A DNA stretch of 64,000 bases from Betaproteobacteria bacterium (GTDB lineage Bacteria; Pseudomonadota; Gammaproteobacteria; Burkholderiales; Burkholderiaceae_E): contig JAGWVN010000005.1 in the NCBI GenBank assembly GCA_018970865.1, forward strand, positions 1 to 64,000, given 5' to 3'. The first letter of the stretch is position 1. Each line of letters begins with the position of its first letter. The position numbers and the translations under genes are program-made. A model generated the notes under the pieces. The model had not been told where the DNA came from. It ran no database searches and saw only the letters and a list, made by a program, of their open reading frames with translations. This document shows positions 43,370 through 52,528 of the stretch, in pieces.

Positions 43370-43783
43370 ATGGGCAAGGCAAAAATCGGCTTCGAGGTCG
43401 ACGAGAGCGATCTGGCCAATGCCAAGGCTTTTGTTGCCAAGCATGGGGGCTCGTTGAACAAGCTGGTCTCGGCCTTGTTTGCATCCCTTGGCCAGGCAGA
43501 TGCATCTCGCGCACCTGCGCTCGATCCTTCGACACGGATCCTGATGTCGGCAAGCACTGGCGAAATTTCCGTCACGGAAGCGGCGCGCCTCCTCGATGTG
43601 CCTGACGCCGGCTATGTTCTGCGCCGGTTGGCCGACCACGGATTCCCGCTGCCAGGCTTGTCGCAGAGCGATGCGCAAAAGCAGCTCGAGGCCGCGCGTC
43701 AGGCTCTCGACGAATGCCTGCTGGAGCCAGCCGCCACCCCCAGGAAACGCCGGAAACGCGCGGGCCGCCCTATCGAAACATGA
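43370..43783 (+). CDS. Antitoxin candidate with RHH-like and HTH-like segments
   Basis: 137-residue protein. Residues 1-45 (KIGFEVDESDLANAKAFVAKHGGSLNKLVSALFASLG) resemble a ribbon-helix-helix dimer: a beta-strand followed by two helices. Residues of about 65-95 (ISVTEAARLLDVPDAGYVLRRLADHGFPLP) look like an excisionase/MerR-type helix-turn-helix. The C-terminus is basic (TPRKRRKRAGRP). It overlaps the PIN-like gene by ATGA and follows a 24-bp palindrome, the usual layout of an antitoxin gene. Base composition is lower in GC than the neighbours, which suggests transfer. I do not recognise a named family. Confidence 0.65.
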   Translation: MGKAKIGFEVDESDLANAKAFVAKHGGSLNKLVSALFASLGQADASRAPALDPSTRILMSASTGEISVTEAARLLDVPDAGYVLRRLADHGFPLPGLSQSDAQKQLEAARQALDECLLEPAATPRKRRKRAGRPIET

Positions 43784-44331
43784 ATCGCCTGTTGATTCCT
43801 GATTCGGGTCCACTGTTCTCGCTGGCAGCGGGCAACCTGCTGCCGTTGCTTGCCAGGTTCCGCGTTGGAATCACCGATGTCGTTCGCGACGAAACCATTG
43901 GCAGGGGTCTGCTTCCCGGCGCATCGCAGGAAGCGCGCAGCCTGCTCGCCTACTACAACGCGAACGCCGCGAACATCGAGACGCTGCCCACGCAGGTGGG
44001 CGAGGCCATTGCGGCGAAAAGGGCCATCGATCCCGACTTTCCGGTCCCGCCGAATCTCGGAGAGCTTTCCATACAGAGCCTTCTGATCGGCCTGCAATTG
44101 ACGCAGCCAGCCGCAAGCCCTGTCGTGCTGTTCGAGGACAGCTGGTTCCTCAACAATGCGGTGGCGCTGAAAAAGCCCTTCATTCTCCTGAGCACACAGG
44201 CGTTCCTGGAATATGCGCAGGAGAAGCGTTGGATCGCATCAGCAGCACAGGCCCGCAAAGCCATCGCGAAAGCCCGGCCACGGGCTTACGAAGAAAGCGT
44301 CACCCTGATGGGGCGAGCCTTGGCGCCCTGA
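43780..44331 (+). CDS. PIN-domain-like toxin candidate
   Basis: 183-residue protein. The N-terminal LLIPDSGPLFSLAAGNLLPLL places an acidic residue (D8) and Ser as in PIN nucleases. TDVVRDETI (about 32-40) gives the second acidic position, and VLFEDSWFL near 120 a third. The pattern fits a VapC-like ribonuclease fold, but the protein is longer than typical VapC (about 130), with an extra helical middle. Its start overlaps the antitoxin stop by 4 bases. Lower GC than the surroundings. RNase activity is inferred, not shown by a full signature. Confidence 0.65.
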   Translation: MNRLLIPDSGPLFSLAAGNLLPLLARFRVGITDVVRDETIGRGLLPGASQEARSLLAYYNANAANIETLPTQVGEAIAAKRAIDPDFPVPPNLGELSIQSLLIGLQLTQPAASPVVLFEDSWFLNNAVALKKPFILLSTQAFLEYAQEKRWIASAAQARKAIAKARPRAYEESVTLMGRALAP

Positions 44332-44399
44332 CGGCAAGGCTGCGAAACCCCGGGACGCCCCATTTGCCGAGGCGCAGACCGGGCCGCCCCCCTCCGGCA

Positions 44400-45824
44400 T
44401 CAGGCCAGGCTGCGGGTCTGCGCCCAGGTGTCGTCCAGCGCACCCTTGACCGCGTCGAGCAGCTCGCGGATCTCGTGCGGCTGGATGATCAGCGGCGGCG
44501 AGAAGGCGATGGAGTCTCCGGGCAGGGTGCGCACGATGGCGCCGCGCTTCTGCGCGTTGGCCACCAGCTTCGCGCCCACGCCGGCCTTCGCCTCGAAGTT
44601 CTCACGGCTGCGCTTGTCGCGCACCAGCTCCAGCGCGCCGATCAGACCCACGCCCCGGGCCTCGCCCACCAGCGGGTGATCGGCCAGCGCGCGCAGACCC
44701 TCCTGCAGCACCGGCGCCACCCGCCGCACATGGCCGACGATGTCGCGCTCGCGGTAGATGGCCAGGGTCTCGAGGGCCACCGCCGCCGGCACGGGATGGC
44801 CGGAGTAGGTGAAGCCGTGGCCGAACACCCCGAGCTTCTCGGACTGGCGCACCAGGGCCTCGAAGATGCCGGGCCCGACCATCATGGCCGACATCGGCTG
44901 ATAGCCGCTGGTGAGCATCTTGGCGCAGGTGAGGATGTCGGGCCGGATGCCGAAGGTCTGCGAGCCGAACATCTGCCCGGTGCGGCCGAAGCCACAGATC
45001 ACCTCGTCGGCGATGAACAGGATGTCATGCCGGCTCAGCACCGCCTGCACCTGCTCGAAATAGCCGGCTGGCGGCACGATGACGCCGCCCGCGCCCATCA
45101 CCGGCTCGGCGATGAAGGCGGCAACGGTATCGGGGCCCTCGGCCAGGATGAGCGCCTCGAGCTCGCTGGCCAGCCGCGCCGAGAAGGCCTCCTCGCTCTC
45201 GCCCGGCCGGCCCTCGCGCCAGAAGTGCGGCGTGGCGGTGTGCAGCATGCGCGGCGCGGGCAGGTCGAAGTCGTTGTGGGTGGAGGGCAGCCCGGTCATG
45301 CTGCCCGAGGCCACCGTGACGCCGTGATAGCCCTTGCGCCGGCCGATGATCTTCTTCTTGGCGGGCCGGCCGAGCGCGTTGTTGTAGTACCAGACCAGCT
45401 TCACCGCCGAGTCGTTGGCCTCCGAGCCCGAGTTGGCGAAGAACACCCGGCTCAGACCCTCGGGGGCCACCGACATCAGGGTCTCGGCCAGCTGGGTGGA
45501 GATGGCCGGCACCTTGCCCGAGAAGGAATGGTAGAAGGGCAGCTCGAGCAGCTGGCGGTGCGCGGCCTCGGCCAGGCGCCGCTCCGAGAAGCCCAGCCCT
45601 GCGCACCACAGCCCGGCCATGCCCTCGATGTAGCGGCGGCCGGCTTCGTCGTAAACATAAACGCCCTCGCCGCGCTGGATCACCAGCGGGCCCTCGGCCT
45701 GCACCAGCGCGAGATTGCTGGTGGGATGCAGGTGGTAGGTCATGTCGCGCCGGGCGGCGGCGCTGAAGGCGGTGGCGGCGGCAGGCGCCACCACGCGGGC
45801 GGGCGCGGTGGGGATGGCACTCAT
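44400..45824 (-). CDS. Class III PLP-dependent aminotransferase (omega-amino acid type)
   Basis: 474-residue fold-type I aminotransferase. [18 protein letters not shown] is the N-terminal family block. [13 protein letters not shown] binds the cofactor phosphate, and [18 protein letters not shown] holds the PLP-stacking Asp. The Schiff-base lysine is in [34 protein letters not shown] places it with omega-amino acid:pyruvate or putrescine/beta-alanine aminotransferases. The ATG at 45824 is chosen over an upstream in-frame start with a poor N-terminus. It might feed malonate semialdehyde to MmsA. Confidence 0.93.
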   Translation of the reverse strand: MSAIPTAPARVVAPAAATAFSAAARRDMTYHLHPTSNLALVQAEGPLVIQRGEGVYVYDEAGRRYIEGMAGLWCAGLGFSERRLAEAAHRQLLELPFYHSFSGKVPAISTQLAETLMSVAPEGLSRVFFANSGSEANDSAVKLVWYYNNALGRPAKKKIIGRRKGYHGVTVASGSMTGLPSTHNDFDLPAPRMLHTATPHFWREGRPGESEEAFSARLASELEALILAEGPDTVAAFIAEPVMGAGGVIVPPAGYFEQVQAVLSRHDILFIADEVICGFGRTGQMFGSQTFGIRPDILTCAKMLTSGYQPMSAMMVGPGIFEALVRQSEKLGVFGHGFTYSGHPVPAAVALETLAIYRERDIVGHVRRVAPVLQEGLRALADHPLVGEARGVGLIGALELVRDKRSRENFEAKAGVGAKLVANAQKRGAIVRTLPGDSIAFSPPLIIQPHEIRELLDAVKGALDDTWAQTRSLA

Positions 45825-45912
45825 GGGAAGTCTCCGGCAGTCGGGCGCGCCGGGAAGACGCCGCCCACGCCCCGACTCTACCCGCAAGCCGGGGCGGCCG
45901 CGACGGCCGCGC

Positions 45913-47856
45913 TCAGCCGCCGAGACGGGACTGCAGCTGCCCGCGAACCCGGGTGAGGGCCCTGGGCAGACCCTGCGCGAGCTGGCTGAAGAGCTCGTCG
46001 TGCAGCGCGAGTTCGCGCTGCCACTCCGCCGGGTCGACCGCGGTGATGCGCTCGAAAGCGGCCCGCGGGAACTCGGTGCCGTCCCAGACCAGGTCGTCGT
46101 AGCGCGGGGTGGTGCCGAAGGCGTGCTCGACGCCCTGGGCCTTGCCCTCGAGGCGCTCCAGCATCCAGACCAGCACGCGCATGTTGTCGCCGAAGCCCGG
46201 CCACACGAAGCGGCCGTTCTCGTCGGTGCGGAACCAGTTGACGCAGAAGATTCGCGGCAGGCGCGCGCCCGAGGCCTTCAGGCGATGGCCGATGTCGAGC
46301 CAGTGACCGAAGTACTCGGCCATGTTGTAGCCGCAGAAGGGCAGCATGGCGAAGGGATCGCGGCGCACGATGCCGGTGGCGCCGGCCTGCGCGGCGGTGG
46401 TTTCGGAGCCCATGGTGGCCGCCATGTACACGCCTTCTTCCCAGTCGCGGGCCTCGGTCACCAGCGGCACGGTGGTGGAGCGCCGGCCGCCGAAGATGAA
46501 GGCGTCGATCGGGACGCCAGCCGGGTTGTCCCAGTTGGGGTCGATGGACGGGCACTGCGAAGCGGGCACGGTGAACCGCGCGTTGGGGTGAGCCGCCGGC
46601 CGGGGCTTGCCGTTGACCGGGTTGGCCTGCGCGATCTCGGGCGTCCAGTCGCGGCCCTGCCAGTCGGTGAGGTGGGCGGGCGGGTCGGACAGGCCTTCCC
46701 ACCAGACATCGCCGTCATCGGTGAGGGCCACATTGGTGAAGATGGTGTTGCGCGAGAGCGAGGCCAGGCAGTTGGGATTGGTCTTGGCGCTGGTGCCGGG
46801 CGCCACGCCGAAGAAGCCGGCCTCGGGGTTGATGGCGCGCAGGCTGCCATCGGGCTGGGGCTTGATCCAGGCGATGTCGTCGCCGATGGTGCGCACGCTC
46901 CAGCCCTCGAAGCCCTTGGGCGGGATCAGCATGGCGAAGTTGGTCTTGCCGCAGGCCGAGGGGAAGGCCGCCGCCACATGGCGGGTGACGCCCTGCGGGG
47001 AGGTGACCGCCAGGATCAGCATGTGCTCGGCCAGCCAGCCGATGCCGCCGGCGAGGGCGTCCTGGCGGCCCATGTTGGAGGCGATGCGCAGCGCGAAGCA
47101 CTTCTTGCCGAGCAGGGCGTTGCCGCCGTAGCCCGAGCCGAAGGACCAGATCTCGCGCGTGTCGGGGAAGTGGACGATGTACTTGGTGGGATTGCAGGGC
47201 CAGGGCACATCGGCCTGCCCGGCGGCCAGCGGCTTGCCCACGCTGTGCACGCAGGGCACGAAGTGACCGTCTTCACCGAGCACCTCGTACACCGCGCGGC
47301 CCATGCGGGTCATGATGCGCATGTTCACGACCACATACGGGCTGTCGGAGAGCTCGATGCCCACATGGGCGATCGGGCTGCCCAGCGGCCCCATGGAGAA
47401 GGGCACCACATAGAGGGTGCGGCCGCGCATGCAGCCGGCGAACAGGCCGTCGAGCGTGGCGCGCATCTCGGCCGGCGCGATCCAGTTGTTGGTGGGGCCG
47501 GCTTCCTCGCGCTGCTCGGTGCAGATGAAGGTGCGGTCTTCCACCCGGGCGACATCGGTGGGGTCGGACCAGGCCAGGTAGGAGCCGGGGCGCTTGGCCG
47601 GATTCAGCGGACGCAGGGTGCCGGCGGCCACCATCTCGGCGCACAGGCTGTCGTACTCGGCCTGCGAGCCGTCGGCCCAATGGATGCGCTCGGGCTGGGT
47701 GAGCGCGGCAATGCGGGCCACCCACTCGATCAGGCCGGCATGCTGCACCCACTCGGGGGCGCCGGTCATGGTTCGGGCGTCAACCGCCCGCAGCCCACCG
47801 GCTCGGTCACCGACGGGTTGCGACGGGAGGGCGGCAGCGCTTCTCGACTGATTCAT
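45913..47856 (-). CDS. pckG: GTP-dependent phosphoenolpyruvate carboxykinase
   Basis: 647-residue enzyme that converts oxaloacetate to PEP for gluconeogenesis. [12 protein letters not shown] is the kinase-1a P-loop, in which the reactive Cys is present. Mn-binding residues follow in [13 protein letters not shown], and [14 protein letters not shown] and [22 protein letters not shown] are GTP-PEPCK signatures. Length is slightly above the family norm (about 610) because of a 30-residue N-terminal tail. It is divergent from the Crp/FNR gene (194 bp apart), so that regulator may control it. Confidence 0.96.
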   Translation of the reverse strand: MNQSRSAAALPSQPVGDRAGGLRAVDARTMTGAPEWVQHAGLIEWVARIAALTQPERIHWADGSQAEYDSLCAEMVAAGTLRPLNPAKRPGSYLAWSDPTDVARVEDRTFICTEQREEAGPTNNWIAPAEMRATLDGLFAGCMRGRTLYVVPFSMGPLGSPIAHVGIELSDSPYVVVNMRIMTRMGRAVYEVLGEDGHFVPCVHSVGKPLAAGQADVPWPCNPTKYIVHFPDTREIWSFGSGYGGNALLGKKCFALRIASNMGRQDALAGGIGWLAEHMLILAVTSPQGVTRHVAAAFPSACGKTNFAMLIPPKGFEGWSVRTIGDDIAWIKPQPDGSLRAINPEAGFFGVAPGTSAKTNPNCLASLSRNTIFTNVALTDDGDVWWEGLSDPPAHLTDWQGRDWTPEIAQANPVNGKPRPAAHPNARFTVPASQCPSIDPNWDNPAGVPIDAFIFGGRRSTTVPLVTEARDWEEGVYMAATMGSETTAAQAGATGIVRRDPFAMLPFCGYNMAEYFGHWLDIGHRLKASGARLPRIFCVNWFRTDENGRFVWPGFGDNMRVLVWMLERLEGKAQGVEHAFGTTPRYDDLVWDGTEFPRAAFERITAVDPAEWQRELALHDELFSQLAQGLPRALTRVRGQLQSRLGG

Positions 47857-48050
47857 GGGGGCTCCGTGGGGTCCGGGCAAGAGCGAAACCGGCAATTTTA
47901 CACCGTCCGGAACGCCAGAGCCTGAGCGCAAGCCGCCTGATCGGGTATCCCGGGCGGGCTGCCGGTCCCGGGCCCGGGCGGCGCCAACCCGCTGGCTGCG
48001 CCGATCGGCCATAATCCGGCGACCATCCCGAGCCGGCCGAAAGGCTCACC

Positions 48051-48755
48051 ATGCAAGTCAAGCTCCACGCGGTCAACGAATCCGATTGCGCCAGCTGCGG
48101 CATCCGCGCGCAGTCGCTGTTCGCCAACCTGAACAGCGCCGACTTCCAGCTGATCGACCAGCCCATCCACGATCTCGCGCTGGCGCCCCAGGCCACGGTC
48201 TTTGCCGAGGGCGCCCAGGGCGAGTATGTGTTCACCGTGCGCAAGGGCCTGATCAAGCTGGTGCGCTACCACGCCGACGGCTCGCAGCGCATCGTGCGCC
48301 TGCTCGGCCCCGGCGACATCGCCGGCCTCGAGACCACCGCCGGCGCGCCCTATGACTCCACCGCGGTGGCCATCACCGACATCCAGGCCTGCCGCATCCC
48401 GGTGGCGGTCATCCGGCGCCTGGAGACCGAGTCGCCGCGCCTGCACCAGCAGCTGGTACGCAAGTGGCACGAGGCGCTCAGGACCGCCGACGACTTCATC
48501 GCCGATCTCGCCTCGGGCAGCGCCCGGCAGCGCCTGGCGCGGCTGCTGCTGCGCCTGGCCGGCGAGGGCCATGACCATCTCATGCTGCCCTCGCGGGAGG
48601 ATGTCGGCGCGGTGCTGGGCATCACCACCGAAACCGCCAGCCGCACGGTGGCGGCCTTCCGGCGCGAGGGCCTGATGCACGACCTCGATCGCCAGGGCCG
48701 CTTCTTCCGCATCGAGACCGCCGCGGTGCAGGCGGTGGCCGGCGGCGAGCCATGA
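48051..48755 (+). CDS. Crp/FNR family regulator with an incomplete cysteine set
   Basis: 234-residue regulator: cyclic-nucleotide-binding-like domain (about 25-140), dimerisation helix, and a C-terminal winged HTH (REDVGAVLGITTETASRTVAAFRREGL, about 184-210) with the E-xx-S-R recognition helix of FNR proteins. C13 and C16 (CASCGIR) and C114 (IQACRIP) match three of the four FNR cluster ligands; the third N-terminal Cys is missing, so an oxygen-sensing [4Fe-4S] cluster is uncertain. Its stop overlaps the ATG of the hydratase gene (ATGA), so it heads an operon. Confidence 0.9.
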   Translation: MQVKLHAVNESDCASCGIRAQSLFANLNSADFQLIDQPIHDLALAPQATVFAEGAQGEYVFTVRKGLIKLVRYHADGSQRIVRLLGPGDIAGLETTAGAPYDSTAVAITDIQACRIPVAVIRRLETESPRLHQQLVRKWHEALRTADDFIADLASGSARQRLARLLLRLAGEGHDHLMLPSREDVGAVLGITTETASRTVAAFRREGLMHDLDRQGRFFRIETAAVQAVAGGEP

Positions 48756-49528
48756 GCCTCGCGCAGGGCCTGCTGAGCGCGGCTGACGCCGGCGCCCGGC
48801 TCGACCCCGCCACCTACCCGCTCGCCAACGCCGCCGCCGGCCAGGCCCTTCAGGACGCGGTCAGCGCCCTGCGGCAGGCCCGTGGCGAGCGGCCGCTGGG
48901 CTGGAAGATCGGCTTCACCAACCGCAGCATCTGGCCGCTCTACGGCGTCAGCCATCCCATCCGCGGGCCGCTCTGGCACACCACGGTCACGCAGCTCGAG
49001 GGCAGCCTGGCCGAGTTGCGGCCCGCGCGCTGGGCCGAGCCGCGCCTCGAGCCCGAGATCGTGTTCGGCCTGGCCGCCAGCCCGGAGCGCGCCGACCCCG
49101 ACCATGTGCTCGGCTGCATCGGCTGGGTGGCTCACGGCTTCGAGGTGGTCACCAGCCCCTGGGCCGGCTGGCGCTTCAGCGCCGCCCAGGCGATCGCCGC
49201 GCAGGGCCTGCACGGCGCGCTGCTGATCGGTCCGCGCCGGCCCTGCGGCCCGGCCGACGACGCCGCCCTCGCCGGGCTCACGCTGCACCTGTCCTGCAAC
49301 GACGCGCCGGTGGCCACCGGCCAGGGCAGCGCGGTGCTCGACGGGCCGGTTCAGGCCCTCGCCCACCTGGTGGCTCAGGCCCTCGCCGAGGGCTGGCGCC
49401 TGCCGGCTGGCGCCATCGTCACCACCGGCACCCTGACCGACGCGCAGCCCCTGGCGCCGGGGCAGCACTGGCAGACCCGCCTGGAAGGCATCGACCTGCC
49501 GGGGCTGACGCTGATCACCCATGGCTGA
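48752..49528 (+). CDS. 2-keto-4-pentenoate hydratase family protein
   Basis: 258-residue member of the MhpD/fumarylacetoacetase-like fold. GWKIGFTNRSIWPLYGVSHPIRGPLW is the substrate-side family motif, EPEIVFGLA holds the metal-binding Glu pair, and GAIVTTGTLTDAQPLAPG is the C-terminal signature. Relatives add water to 2-hydroxypentadienoate in aromatic meta-cleavage, or act as 4-oxalocrotonate decarboxylases. No ring-cleavage gene is near. It overlaps both the Crp/FNR gene (4 bp) and the next gene (8 bp). Confidence 0.88.
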   Translation: MSLAQGLLSAADAGARLDPATYPLANAAAGQALQDAVSALRQARGERPLGWKIGFTNRSIWPLYGVSHPIRGPLWHTTVTQLEGSLAELRPARWAEPRLEPEIVFGLAASPERADPDHVLGCIGWVAHGFEVVTSPWAGWRFSAAQAIAAQGLHGALLIGPRRPCGPADDAALAGLTLHLSCNDAPVATGQGSAVLDGPVQALAHLVAQALAEGWRLPAGAIVTTGTLTDAQPLAPGQHWQTRLEGIDLPGLTLITHG

Positions 49529-50480
49529 CGCCGGCGCGCGGCCGGGCGCGGGCATCGTCTGGCGTGACGAGATCGCCGCCGCGGCCGAACGCATCGCCGG
49601 CCGGGTGCGGATCACGCCCTGCCTCGATCTCGCCCTCGAAGGCCACGACCTCACGCTCAAGCTGGAATGCCTGCAGGTCAGCGGCACCTTCAAGGCCCGC
49701 GGCGCCTTCAACCGGCTGCTCTCGGCCCGCGTGCCCGCCGCCGGGGTGGCGGCGGCCTCGGGCGGCAACCATGGCATCGCGGTGGCGCTGGCCGCCGGCG
49801 AGCTCGGCCTGCCCGCCCATGTCTTCGTGCCCGAGACCACGCCCGCGGCCAAGCAGGCCCGACTGCGCGCGCTGGGCGCTCAGGTCCGGCTTGCCGGTCA
49901 GGACTATGCCGGCGCCCTCGCCGCCTGCACCGACTTCCGCGCGGCGAGCGGCGCGCTCGAGTCCCACGCCTACGACCATCCCGCCACCCTCGCCGGCCAG
50001 GGCACGCTGGCGCGCGAGTGGCAGCAGCAGTGCCCATCGCTCGACACCGTGCTGGTGGCGGTGGGCGGCGGCGGCCTGATCGGCGGCATGCTCGCCTGGT
50101 ACCAGGGATCGGTGCGGGTGGTCGCGGTCGAGTCCGAGGGCTGCCCCACGCTGCACCGCGCGCTGGCCGCCGGCGCGCCGGTGAGCGTGACGGTGTCGGG
50201 CGTGGCGGCTGACTCGCTCGGCGCCCGGCAGGTCGGCGAGCTGATGTTCCCGCTGGCGCAGCGCCATCTCGCCGCCTCGGTGCTGGTGTCCGACGCGGCC
50301 ATCGTGCAGGCGCAGCGCGCGCTGTGGGCCGCCGCGCGCGTGGCCGCCGAGCCGGGCGGCGCCACCGCCCTGGCGGCGCTGCTCTCGGGCGCCTACCGGC
50401 CCGCGCCCGGCGAACGGGTGGGGGTGCTGGTGTGCGGCGCGAATGTCGATCCGGCCGCGCTGGCGGCCCCGGCGCCATGA
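49521..50480 (+). CDS. PLP-dependent serine/threonine dehydratase
   Basis: 319-residue fold-type II enzyme. The Schiff-base lysine is in SGTFKARGAFN (about 57), SGGNHGIAVA binds the cofactor ring and GGGGLIGG its phosphate. There is no C-terminal ACT domain, so it is a catabolic-type serine/threonine ammonia-lyase rather than feedback-regulated IlvA. Substrate specificity is open (threonine, serine or threo-3-hydroxyaspartate). It overlaps the hydratase gene by 8 bp and the MOSC gene by 4 bp. Confidence 0.9.
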   Translation: MADAGARPGAGIVWRDEIAAAAERIAGRVRITPCLDLALEGHDLTLKLECLQVSGTFKARGAFNRLLSARVPAAGVAAASGGNHGIAVALAAGELGLPAHVFVPETTPAAKQARLRALGAQVRLAGQDYAGALAACTDFRAASGALESHAYDHPATLAGQGTLAREWQQQCPSLDTVLVAVGGGGLIGGMLAWYQGSVRVVAVESEGCPTLHRALAAGAPVSVTVSGVAADSLGARQVGELMFPLAQRHLAASVLVSDAAIVQAQRALWAAARVAAEPGGATALAALLSGAYRPAPGERVGVLVCGANVDPAALAAPAP

Positions 50481-51085
50481 GCCGTCTGCTCGCGGTGTGC
50501 GCAGGCCGCGCCGCGCCGCTGCTCACCCGCGATGGCGGCGAGCGGCCCCGGCAGGTGATGAGCGCGATCGGCAAGCAGGCGCTGAGCACCCTGGAACGGC
50601 CCGATCCGGTGGCGGTGGGCCCGCTGGGCGTGGCCGGCGACGAGCAGGTCGACCTCACCGTGCACGGCGGGCCCGAGAAGGCGGTCTACCTCTACCCCTC
50701 GGAGCACTATGCCTTCTGGCAGACGGTGCGCGGGCAGGCCGGACGCACCGAGCCGCTCGCCCCCGGCGCCCTCGGCGAGAACCTGCTGGTCAGCGGCCTG
50801 TTCGAGCCCACGCTCTGGATCGGCGACCGGCTGCGCATCGGCGAGGTGGTGCTGCGGGTGGAGTCACCGCGCTCGCCCTGCTTCAAGTTCGACATCCGCA
50901 TGGGTTTCAGCTGGGCTTCGAAGATGATGGTCCAGAGCGGCTTCACCGGCGCCTACTGCGCCGTCGTTCATCCGGGCACGCTTGCCGCCGGTGCCAAGAT
51001 CGATGTGCTGCCAGGCGATCGTGTGGTCACCATCGAACAAAGCCATCGCTTGCGACACGGCAAGCGCCAATCGTCGCTGTTCTGA
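50477..51085 (+). CDS. MOSC domain-containing protein (YiiM-like)
   Basis: 202-residue MOSC-domain protein of the molybdenum cofactor sulfurase C-terminal family. GDEQVDLTVHGGPEKAVYLYPSEHYAFW and GALGENLLVSGL are the family core, and SPRSPCFKFDIRM contains the conserved Cys. YiiM relatives reduce N-hydroxylated substrates with a Mo cofactor. No partner reductase is in the operon. The start ATG overlaps the dehydratase stop (ATGA). Confidence 0.9.
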   Translation: MSRLLAVCAGRAAPLLTRDGGERPRQVMSAIGKQALSTLERPDPVAVGPLGVAGDEQVDLTVHGGPEKAVYLYPSEHYAFWQTVRGQAGRTEPLAPGALGENLLVSGLFEPTLWIGDRLRIGEVVLRVESPRSPCFKFDIRMGFSWASKMMVQSGFTGAYCAVVHPGTLAAGAKIDVLPGDRVVTIEQSHRLRHGKRQSSLF

Positions 51086-51099
51086 GGTAGAGTCTTTTC

Positions 51100-51276
51100 A
51101 TGCCCGAGCTCAGTCCCGCCCAGCGCACCGCCGGCACCGCCCGCTTCCTGCTCGCGGCCGGCTCGCTGTTCGCCGCCGAAGCCATCTGGCGAGACTCCGT
51201 CGCCCGCACCCTCATGGCCACGCTGCTCATCCTGTTCGGCGGCGGCCTGCTCTACGTGGCCAAGCGGTCAGACTGA
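51100..51276 (+). CDS. Small membrane protein, 58 residues, unknown function
   Basis: A 58-residue frame starting at the ATG at 51100, 14 bp after the MOSC gene. It has two predicted membrane helices (ARFLLAAGSLFAAEAIW and TLMATLLILFGGGLLYVA) separated by a short charged loop and ends KRSD. The upstream sequence GAGGTAGAG gives a plausible ribosome site. The tight spacing to both neighbours and the clear hydrophobic pattern argue for a real gene. No family is recognised. Confidence 0.6.
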   Translation: MPELSPAQRTAGTARFLLAAGSLFAAEAIWRDSVARTLMATLLILFGGGLLYVAKRSD

Positions 51277-51313
51277 CCCTGCCGCCGCGGCGCCCCTGCC
51301 CGGCGCCCGCCCC

Positions 51314-52489
51314 ATGACCGACTTCGAAGCCCTGCGCGCCGACAGCTTTCCGGTGGACGCCGAGCTGCTTGACGCCGGCAGCACCGGGCCCGAACTCGCG
51401 CATCTGGCCGAGGTCTATCTGCGCAGTCCGCGGGCGCTGGTCTGGCGCCATCCCTCGTCGGAATGGCGGCTGCTGGTGCTGCTGCCGCCCACCGCGTCGC
51501 GGCTGTCGCTGATGGCCAACCCGATCTTCGCCCAGCTGGTGCGGGCCTGGGGGCTGAATGCCCGCTTCGTCGGCGTCGACCGCGACGGCCTGGTGCACGA
51601 CTTCCGCTCGCTGCTCTCCGACGCCACCCTGAAGCGGCTGGTCGACGCGCTCGGCGCCGATCTGGGCAGCGGCGGCCTGAACGCCGACCGTCTTCTCGAC
51701 ACCCTGTTCGCCAGCCTCGCCGAAGAGATGCTCACGGTGCTGGCGCAGCGCCGCGACGACTGGCGACGCCACCTCGACACCGAGCACCGGCTGGAGCCGC
51801 AGGCGCCGGCCAGCCTGTTCGACCGTGAAGCGCGCAGCCCCGACTTCCTCGCCGGGCTGCGCGCCGCGCTGCGCGACGGCATCATCGACATCGCCTTCTA
51901 CGGCCGGGTGCTGCGCGCCACCGACCTGCGCGAGCAGGCGGTCGAGCAGCGGGTGGCCGCCATGATCGAGGCCACGCTCGAACCCGGCGTGCTGGCGCGG
52001 CTGGCCGACACCGGCGCCGGCCGGCACCTGGGCTGCTACAACTGGCTGATGCTCGACCCGCGGCACGCCGCCGCGCGCGCGCATGTGCTCGGTCGCCTGC
52101 CCGGCCTGGCGGCCTTCCTCGCGCACAGCCTGGTGCCGCTCGATGCCGCGCCCGAGGGCGGGTTGACCGCGGGCGGCTTCGACCTGCGCAGCCTGGCCAC
52201 CCGAACCGCCGGCGCCCACGCCCTGCACTGGGCCGGGGTGCTGCGGCGGGCCATCGACGCCGGCCAGGACCGCGCGGTGATCGAGGCCCTGGCCCAGCGT
52301 TTCGGCGTGCCCGAGAACCTGCTGCGCCGGCTCTGGCGCGAGCTGCCCGCCGGCTTCGGCCAACCCCCGGCCTGGCAGGTGGGGCCGGCGCTGCGCCAGC
52401 TGGCGCTGGCCGGCGACCGGGGCTGGCCGAGCAGCGCCGAGCAGTGGCAGGCGCTGCTCGCCCGGGCGGTCCCGCTGGAGGCGGTGTGA
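51314..52489 (+). CDS. Hypothetical protein, 391 residues
   Basis: I do not recognise this protein. It is soluble in appearance, with no signal peptide or membrane segment, and Ala/Leu/Arg-rich helical throughout. It holds a short aromatic core in the N-terminal third (LVWRHPSSEWRLLVLLPPTASRLSLM) and two similar helical blocks (ADRLLDTLFASLAEEMLTVL; AVIEALAQRFGVPENLLRRLWRELP). It lies 37 bp after the small membrane protein and 39 bp before the PNPOx-like gene on the same strand, so it may belong to the same transcript. Codon usage matches the neighbours. Confidence 0.75.
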   Translation: MTDFEALRADSFPVDAELLDAGSTGPELAHLAEVYLRSPRALVWRHPSSEWRLLVLLPPTASRLSLMANPIFAQLVRAWGLNARFVGVDRDGLVHDFRSLLSDATLKRLVDALGADLGSGGLNADRLLDTLFASLAEEMLTVLAQRRDDWRRHLDTEHRLEPQAPASLFDREARSPDFLAGLRAALRDGIIDIAFYGRVLRATDLREQAVEQRVAAMIEATLEPGVLARLADTGAGRHLGCYNWLMLDPRHAAARAHVLGRLPGLAAFLAHSLVPLDAAPEGGLTAGGFDLRSLATRTAGAHALHWAGVLRRAIDAGQDRAVIEALAQRFGVPENLLRRLWRELPAGFGQPPAWQVGPALRQLALAGDRGWPSSAEQWQALLARAVPLEAV

Positions 52490-52528
52490 GCGCCATCGCG
52501 GCAGACCTGGGCGCGGCGTGAGCGGCGC

